A DNA stretch of 10,563 nucleotides, taken from positions 1 to 10,563 of the forward strand of contig JBBSHM010000088.1 in the NCBI GenBank assembly GCA_038253125.1, read 5' to 3'. Position 1 is the first letter of the stretch. Each line of letters starts with the position of its first letter. Source of the DNA: JAUJNH01 sp038253125. GTDB taxonomy: Bacteria; Actinomycetota; Acidimicrobiia; Acidimicrobiales; JAUJNH01. Positions 6,707 to 10,563 of the stretch are shown one piece after another. The notes beneath the pieces are model-generated. The model worked only from the letters and a program-made list of their open reading frames with translations, did not search any database and had not been told where the DNA came from. The translations under genes and the position numbers were made by a program.

Positions 6707-6960
6707 ACGTAGAGCCCTGTGGGCTCGCTGTGGCGTGCCGAAGATTGTGTGGTCGCCGGTCGCGGCGGTGAGCGGTGGTGTCAGGATGGTGGGGTCCTGC
6801 CCCGGTGAGACACCGAAGCCTCTGTAGTGCCTGCGAGCCTGTAGGTCAGCATGGTGGTGGAGGGCTCCCACGGGAACCGTGGAATGTTGCCATCGAGCAC
6901 GAGCATCAGACTTCCGACTTTTCCTGCCCTCCCCGGTGCCGGACATCCAACCGACGGTGA
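6707..6960 (+). ncRNA. Candidate bridge RNA of the IS110 element
   Basis: IS110 recombinases are known to use a noncoding bridge RNA from the element end upstream of the transposase, with internal loops that pair to target and donor DNA. This noncoding stretch has compact hairpins. GAGCCC-TGT-GGGCTC (6712-6726) could be a 5' stem-loop. GGTGTC (6777-6782) pairs with GACACC (6809-6814) around an internal loop (AGGATGGT / GGTGA) capped by GGGG-TCCTG-CCCC (6791-6803). CCACGG-GAA-CCGTGG (6868-6882) caps a second, larger loop. TCTG/CAGA (6821-6824/6907-6910) and GTGC/GCAC (6827-6830/6897-6900) could close that second loop. Loop sides AGGTCAGCA (6843-6851) and ATGTTGC (6884-6890) match or pair with the left junction. 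True 5' and 3' ends are unknown and the small reading frames here look like noise. Confidence 0.5.
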
Positions 6961-6992
6961 GAGGAAGGAGCAGCGATGGATGTGGTGCATCC
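6943..6992 (+). promoter_or_regulatory. Possible translation-control structure at the transposase start
   Basis: ACATCCA (6943-6949) can pair perfectly with TGGATGT (6977-6983), which includes two bases of the ATG, leaving the ribosome site AAGGAG in the loop. A competing hairpin inside the gene joins GGATG (6978-6982) to CATCC (6988-6992). The two cannot form together, which is the form of a translational switch. No expression evidence is available. Confidence 0.3.
6965..6970 (+). promoter_or_regulatory. Strong Shine-Dalgarno of the transposase
   Basis: AAGGAG with a 5-nt spacer to the ATG at 6976. It is the best ribosome site in the window and fixes the transposase start. Confidence 0.8.
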
Positions 6993-8220
6993 CCGGTGTG
7001 CCGGGATCGACATCTCAAAGCGTGACGCTAAGGTGTGCGTCCGACTGGCCGGGCCGGGTCGGGCTAAGGCCAGATCGACGGTGACGACGTGGGGGGCGGT
7101 GACCAACCAGGTCCTGGCCCTTCGGGACCATCTGATCGGCGAGCAGGTGACGCTGGTGGTGATGGAAGCCACCAGCGACTACTGGAAACCGTTCTACTAC
7201 CTCCTCGAAGACGGCCCGTTCGAGGTGATGCTCGTGAACGCCCGCCACGTGAAGAACCTGCCCGGACGCAAGACTGACGTCTCCGACGCGGCGTGGCTGG
7301 CCGATCTGGGCGCTCACGGGCTGGTCCGCGGATCGTTCGTGCCGCCAGAACCGGTCCGCCAGCTACGCGACTTGACCCGTACTCGCACGACGATCACACG
7401 AGAACGGGCTCGGGAGATCCAACGCCTGGAGAAGCTCTTGGAGGACGCCGGCATCAAGCTGTCGTCGGTGGCGACCGACATCAGCGGGGTGTCGGGCCGG
7501 TTGATGCTCGAAGCGCTCATCGGCGGCAAACGCGACCCGGCTGAGCTGGCCGAGCTGGCAAAACGGCGGCTGCGGTCCAAGATCCCTGAGCTGACCGAGG
7601 CGCTCACCGGCCGCTTCGTTGAGCACCACGGCTTTCTGGCCCGCGTCCACCTTGACCTGATCGACCAACACACCCGGGCCATCGGTGAGCTCACCGCCAG
7701 GATCGAGGTGGTGATCGAACCGTTTCGTCGCGCCCGGGACCTCATCGTCACCATCCCGGGGATCTCCACCCTCGTCTCCGACGTGATCATCGCCGAGACC
7801 GGCGCCGACATGACCCGGTTCCCGACCGCTGCGCACCTCGCGTCATGGGCCGGGACATGCCCGGGAAGCAACGAGTCCGCAGGCCGGATCAAGTCGACCC
7901 GCACCCGACCCGGGAACCCCTACCTCAAGGGCGCCCTCGGGATCGCCGCCATGTCCGCAGCACGCAGCCATGACACCTACCTCGCAGCCAAGTACCGGCG
8001 GATCGCCACCCGGAGAGGACCAGTCAAAGCTGTCGTCGCTGTCGAACACGCCATGCTGGTAGCCATCTGGAACATGCTCACCACCGGGACCCTCTACACC
8101 GACCCCGGCGGCGACTTCTACACCCGCCTCAACCCTGACAAGGCCAAGAACCGGGCCGTCGACCAGCTCCGCAAGATGGGCTACGACGTCACACTCAAAC
8201 CGCATCCCGCCGCCGCGTAA
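6976..8220 (+). CDS. IS110-family DEDD transposase (serine-dependent recombinase)
   Basis: A 414-residue protein that looks intact. The N-terminal RuvC-like DEDD domain shows Asp12 (AGIDISKRDAKV), Glu64 (LVVMEATSDYW), and Asp101 and Asp104 (GRKTDVSDAAWLADL). A helical, coiled-coil middle follows (about 125-250). The C-terminal Transposase_20 domain starts at DLIVTIPGISTLVSDVIIAETG (255-276) and holds the conserved NESAG stretch, whose Ser301 is the likely nucleophile, followed by GNPYLKGAL. IS110 enzymes combine these two sites and recombine DNA under guidance of a bridge RNA. With the long noncoding part upstream of the gene and none of comparable length downstream, it fits the IS110 group rather than IS1111. 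Codon choice is less GC-extreme than in neighbours, consistent with recent arrival. No frameshift or stop interrupts the frame, so the element may be active. Confidence 0.97.
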   Translation: MDVVHPRCAGIDISKRDAKVCVRLAGPGRAKARSTVTTWGAVTNQVLALRDHLIGEQVTLVVMEATSDYWKPFYYLLEDGPFEVMLVNARHVKNLPGRKTDVSDAAWLADLGAHGLVRGSFVPPEPVRQLRDLTRTRTTITRERAREIQRLEKLLEDAGIKLSSVATDISGVSGRLMLEALIGGKRDPAELAELAKRRLRSKIPELTEALTGRFVEHHGFLARVHLDLIDQHTRAIGELTARIEVVIEPFRRARDLIVTIPGISTLVSDVIIAETGADMTRFPTAAHLASWAGTCPGSNESAGRIKSTRTRPGNPYLKGALGIAAMSAARSHDTYLAAKYRRIATRRGPVKAVVAVEHAMLVAIWNMLTTGTLYTDPGGDFYTRLNPDKAKNRAVDQLRKMGYDVTLKPHPAAA

Positions 8221-8403
8221 CACCCACTCCGCCTCAAAGCGTCACCACCTCGCCGCCTGACCCGCAGTCCTCGACACCAACCACCACAACCTCGGGGCTC
8301 CGCCCCGGACCCCGCCGCGCCCAAGTCCCGCCTCAACACGAGAATCTTCGCATCAGGCCGGTATGGCGGGCGCACGCCTCGCTCTACTTCAGCACACTCC
8401 TAG
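8221..8403. other. Right-end noncoding region of the element up to ftsH
   Basis: 183 bp without a supported gene. The first part is C-rich and purine-poor on this strand, like the end of the transposase gene. It contains the GC hairpin at 8293-8307. GCATCAG at 8350-8356 also occurs at 6903-6909 in the left noncoding region. TCAGCA at 8389-8394 is the proposed right junction, leaving only 9 bp before the ftsH stop. Confidence 0.5.
8293..8307. terminator. GC-rich hairpin after the transposase gene
   Basis: CGGGGC-TCC-GCCCCG is a perfect 6-bp stem with a 3-nt loop, 73 bp after the transposase stop. There is no T-tract, so it would act as a weak or Rho-assisted terminator at best. The same hairpin followed by GACCCCG is familiar from many high-GC actinobacterial genomes as a dispersed palindromic motif, so it could equally be a repetitive element. 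Confidence 0.35.
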
Positions 8404-10458
8404 TCAGCCCGGGCTGGGCCAGGCCGGGTCGCGCTCGGCGTCGTAGGGGCCGTGCGCACCGACGGCCGGCGTCGGGGCCTGGGCGGGGGTCGGGTAGCCG
8501 GGGGCGGCGGCGCCGTTGCCGGCCCGGGCACCGTTCGGGGGCGGCGGGGCGAACCGGGGAACGGCGAGGGACTTGGGACCGGTCGGGTGTACGGGACGGC
8601 CGGCGGCGGCGTCGACCAGCCGGGCCACCTCGATCCCGTCGATCGTCTCCTTGGCCAGCAGGGCGGCGGCGACGGCGTCGAGGCCGGCCCGGTGCTCGAT
8701 GAGCAGGACGGTCGAACGCTCCTCGGCCGCCCTCAGGATCTTCTCCACCTCCTGGTCGATGACCCGGCTGGTGTCGTCGGAGTAGTCCCTGGTGTGCATC
8801 AGGTCTTCGCCCAGGAACACCTCACCTTGGGATCCCCAGGCCATCGGCCCGATGAGCTCGCTCATGCCGAACTCGCGCACCATCCTGCGGGCCATCTCGG
8901 TGGCCCTCTGCAGGTCGTTCCCGGACCCGGTGGACAGCGAGCCGTTCACCAGCTTTTCGGCGCAGCGGCCACCCATCATCACCGCCAGGGAGTCCTCGAG
9001 GTAGGCCCGCCAGTAGGTGTGGCGCTCCTCGAGCGGCAGCTGCTGGGTGGCGCCCAGAGCCATGCCGGTCGGCAGGATCGTAACCTTGTGGACCGGGTCG
9101 GCCTCCTCCAGCACGTAGGCGGTGACGGCGTGGCCGCCCTCGTGGAAGGCGGTGGCCTCCTTCTCGGTGTCACTCAGCATCACCGACTCGCGGCGCTGGC
9201 CCATCAGCACCCGGTCGCGGGCGGCCTCGAAGTCGACCATCGCCACCTCGGTGGCGCCGCGGCGCACGGCGTGCAGCGCCGCCTCGTTCACCAGGTTGGC
9301 CAGGTCGGCGCCGGCCATGCCCGGGGTGCCCCGGGACACCACGGCCAGGTCGACGTCGGGGCCGATGCGCTTGCCCTGGCAGTGGACCTGCAGGATAGGC
9401 AGCCGCTCCTCGAGGTCGGGCAGGGGCACCATGATCTGGCGGTCGAAGCGCCCGGGCCGCAGCAGGGCCGAGTCCAGCACGTCGGGACGGTTGGTGGCAG
9501 CCAGGATCACCACGCCCTCGGACGACTCGAACCCGTCCATCTCCGACAGCAGCTGGTTCAGGGTCTGCTCGCGCTCATCGTGGCCGCCCCCGAGCCCGGC
9601 GCCCCGCTTGCGCCCGATCGAGTCGATCTCGTCCAGGAAGATGATCGACGGCGCCTGCTTGCGGGCCGTCTGGAACAGGTCGCGCACCCGGGAGGCGCCC
9701 ACGCCCACGAACATCTCCATGAAGTCCGAGCCCGTCACCGACAGGAACGGCACCCCGGCCTCGCCGGCCACGGCCCGGGCCAGCAGCGTCTTGCCCGTGC
9801 CCGGCGGCCCGACCAGCAGCACCCCCTTCGGGATCTTCGCCCCGATCTCTTTGAAGGTGGCCGAGCTGCGCAGGAAGTCGACCACCTCCTTGATCTCCTG
9901 CTTCACCCCGGTGTAGCCGGCGACGTCGGCGAAGGTCGTCTTCGGCCGCTCGCTCGAGTACACCTTCGCCCGGCTCCGGCCGATGGACATCATCCCGCCC
10001 ATCTGGCTCTGGGCCCGGCGGCCCATCCACAGGTACAGGCCGGCGATCACTCCGATCATGAGCAGCAGCGGCAGGAACGACAGCAGCGGGTTCGAGACGG
10101 TCGAGTGGAACGAGACGTCGGCCCCCGAGTCGCGCAGCGCCCTCACGTCGCCGTCGATGGATGGCTGCGGCCCGTCGGTGGAAAAGCGGGTGCCGTCGGC
10201 CAGCTGCCCGGTGATGTGGCCTGTGTCGTTGCTGATGTCGGCCTTGGCCACCTGGTGCCCGGGCACCAGTCGCCCCAGCAGGTCGGAGTAGCCGACGGCC
10301 TGACGGTCCGCCGAGCCGCCGCCCCGCAGCACCAGCAGGGCCACGACCACCACCAGCCCGACGCCGACGGCCACCCACCGCCACCACCCGGGCCGCACCT
10401 TGCCAGAGGCCTGAGGCGGCGGCGGGGCCGGGCGCAGGTCGTCCGGGACTCGAGCCAC
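8404..10458 (-). CDS. ftsH: ATP-dependent zinc metalloprotease FtsH
   Basis: A 684-residue membrane AAA+ protease that degrades membrane and short-lived cytosolic proteins as a hexamer. Order of parts: TM1 at about 26-45, small extracytoplasmic FtsH_ext domain (50-120), TM2 (125-147), then the AAA+ module. That module has Walker A GPPGTGKT (217-224), pore loop MFVGVG (249-254), Walker B IIFLDEID (272-279), and a second region of homology with arginine fingers R337 and R340 in RPGRFDR. The M41 peptidase has the zinc motif H439-E-G-G-H443 and the third ligand Asp515 in SGNDLQRAT. Most relatives read HEAGH; Gly in place of Ala keeps the HExxH ligands. The C-terminal tail (about 620-684) is Pro/Ala/Gly-rich and probably disordered. 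The GTG start at 10458 has no clear ribosome site but lies 6 nt from a -10-like box. The gene is convergent with the glycosyltransferase operon, with the insertion sequence in between. Confidence 0.97.
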   Translation of the reverse strand: MARVPDDLRPAPPPPQASGKVRPGWWRWVAVGVGLVVVVALLVLRGGGSADRQAVGYSDLLGRLVPGHQVAKADISNDTGHITGQLADGTRFSTDGPQPSIDGDVRALRDSGADVSFHSTVSNPLLSFLPLLLMIGVIAGLYLWMGRRAQSQMGGMMSIGRSRAKVYSSERPKTTFADVAGYTGVKQEIKEVVDFLRSSATFKEIGAKIPKGVLLVGPPGTGKTLLARAVAGEAGVPFLSVTGSDFMEMFVGVGASRVRDLFQTARKQAPSIIFLDEIDSIGRKRGAGLGGGHDEREQTLNQLLSEMDGFESSEGVVILAATNRPDVLDSALLRPGRFDRQIMVPLPDLEERLPILQVHCQGKRIGPDVDLAVVSRGTPGMAGADLANLVNEAALHAVRRGATEVAMVDFEAARDRVLMGQRRESVMLSDTEKEATAFHEGGHAVTAYVLEEADPVHKVTILPTGMALGATQQLPLEERHTYWRAYLEDSLAVMMGGRCAEKLVNGSLSTGSGNDLQRATEMARRMVREFGMSELIGPMAWGSQGEVFLGEDLMHTRDYSDDTSRVIDQEVEKILRAAEERSTVLLIEHRAGLDAVAAALLAKETIDGIEVARLVDAAAGRPVHPTGPKSLAVPRFAPPPPNGARAGNGAAAPGYPTPAQAPTPAVGAHGPYDAERDPAWPSPG

Positions 10459-10464
10459 GGACCG

Positions 10465-10470
10465 ATGTTA
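10465..10470 (-). promoter_or_regulatory. Putative -10 box of ftsH, leaderless
   Basis: On the minus strand TAACAT is followed by 6 nt and then the GTG start at 10458, so transcription would begin at or beside the start codon. No good -35 is seen. Just upstream is an inverted repeat, GCAGCC (10474-10479) with GGCTGC (10495-10500), that overlaps the spacer region and might be an operator. Confidence 0.4.
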
Positions 10471-10544
10471 GGCGCAGCCTCCCGGGGCCAGGCCGGCTGC
10501 GACACCTGTCGCGACCATCCACGACGTGGCCGGCCGCTAGGGCG

Positions 10545-10550
10545 TAGCAT
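10545..10550 (+). promoter_or_regulatory. Putative -10 box of a divergent gene starting at the window edge
   Basis: TAGCAT is followed by 7 nt and then GTG GCC at 10558-10563, the last bases of the window. The spacing copies that of the ftsH start and suggests a leaderless gene diverging from ftsH. Only two codons are visible, so no product can be named. Confidence 0.3.
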
Positions 10551-10563
10551 CATCGGCGTGGCC

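Larger units (their letters stand above)
6701..8394 (+). mobile_element. IS110-family insertion sequence (boundaries proposed)
   Basis: An intact DEDD transposase with a long noncoding left region and a shorter right region defines the element. GC content is visibly lower than in the flanking genes. IS110-group elements lack classical terminal inverted repeats and are expected to show the same short core at both junctions. The 6-bp direct repeat TCAGCA at 6701-6706 and 8389-8394 is proposed to hold that core. The left side is supported by complementarity to a hairpin loop in the left-end noncoding region. Removing one copy rejoins the site as AGGTCAGCACACTCC, only a few bases before the ftsH stop. 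Presence of the element is near certain; the ends are a hypothesis. Confidence 0.6.

Noticed and set aside
6775..7084. Small reading frames in the noncoding left end of the element
   Set aside because: They overlap the hairpins, have no ribosome site and show no recognisable protein features; likely chance frames.
8350..8356. GCATCAG shared with 6903-6909 as a possible right-end guide match
   Set aside because: A 7-mer match in this much sequence can be chance, and no matching complementary guide for the other half-site was found.
6645..8402. Alternative ends at CT (6655-6656 and 8397-8398); removal would rejoin a palindrome TAGGAG-CGTT-CTCCTA
   Set aside because: It is attractive because CT is the known core of one IS110 member and the rejoined site is symmetrical, but no loop in the left noncoding region pairs with these ends. 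It remains the main rival to the TCAGCA boundaries.

Overview
The window is very GC-rich, with codon third positions strongly biased to G or C. It looks like an actinobacterial chromosome, possibly of the Acidimicrobiia type. That is an inference from the GC bias, from the pairing of a glycosyltransferase gene with a DUF5719 gene, and from TAnnnT -10 boxes lying only about 6-11 nt before start codons (leaderless-type starts).

Layout. Positions 1-432 hold the 3' end of an Rmd-like GDP-deoxyhexose reductase gene with a small in-frame minisatellite. On the minus strand, 494-886 encodes a short coiled-coil protein of unknown function. Diverging from it is a three-gene plus-strand operon: a 1254-aa GT2 glycosyltransferase fused to a polytopic membrane domain (996-4760), a secreted or anchored DUF5719 repeat protein (4750-6141, overlapping by 11 bp), and a membrane-tethered thioredoxin-fold protein (6189-6647). 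An IS110-family insertion sequence follows, with its DEDD transposase at 6976-8220. It sits between the operon and a convergent ftsH gene (8404-10458, minus). The last bases may begin another gene divergent from ftsH.

How the genes relate. The sugar-nucleotide enzyme and the glycosyltransferase/DUF5719 pair point to cell-envelope glycan synthesis. The thioredoxin-like protein may keep cysteines of an exported neighbour in the right redox state; the DUF5719 protein has exactly two cysteines. FtsH is the housekeeping membrane protease and is probably unrelated to the operon.

The most interesting part is the insertion sequence. IS110 recombinases are known to be guided by a bridge RNA encoded in the noncoding end of the element. 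The 270 nt before this transposase hold several compact hairpins. One of them carries, on its two sides, a 9-nt stretch identical to the left junction (6698-6706) and a 7-nt stretch able to pair with the first bases of the left end. The last six bases of the 9-mer, TCAGCA, also occur near the right end (8389-8394). This gives a testable model of the element's boundaries and donor-binding loop. A convincing target-binding loop was not found.
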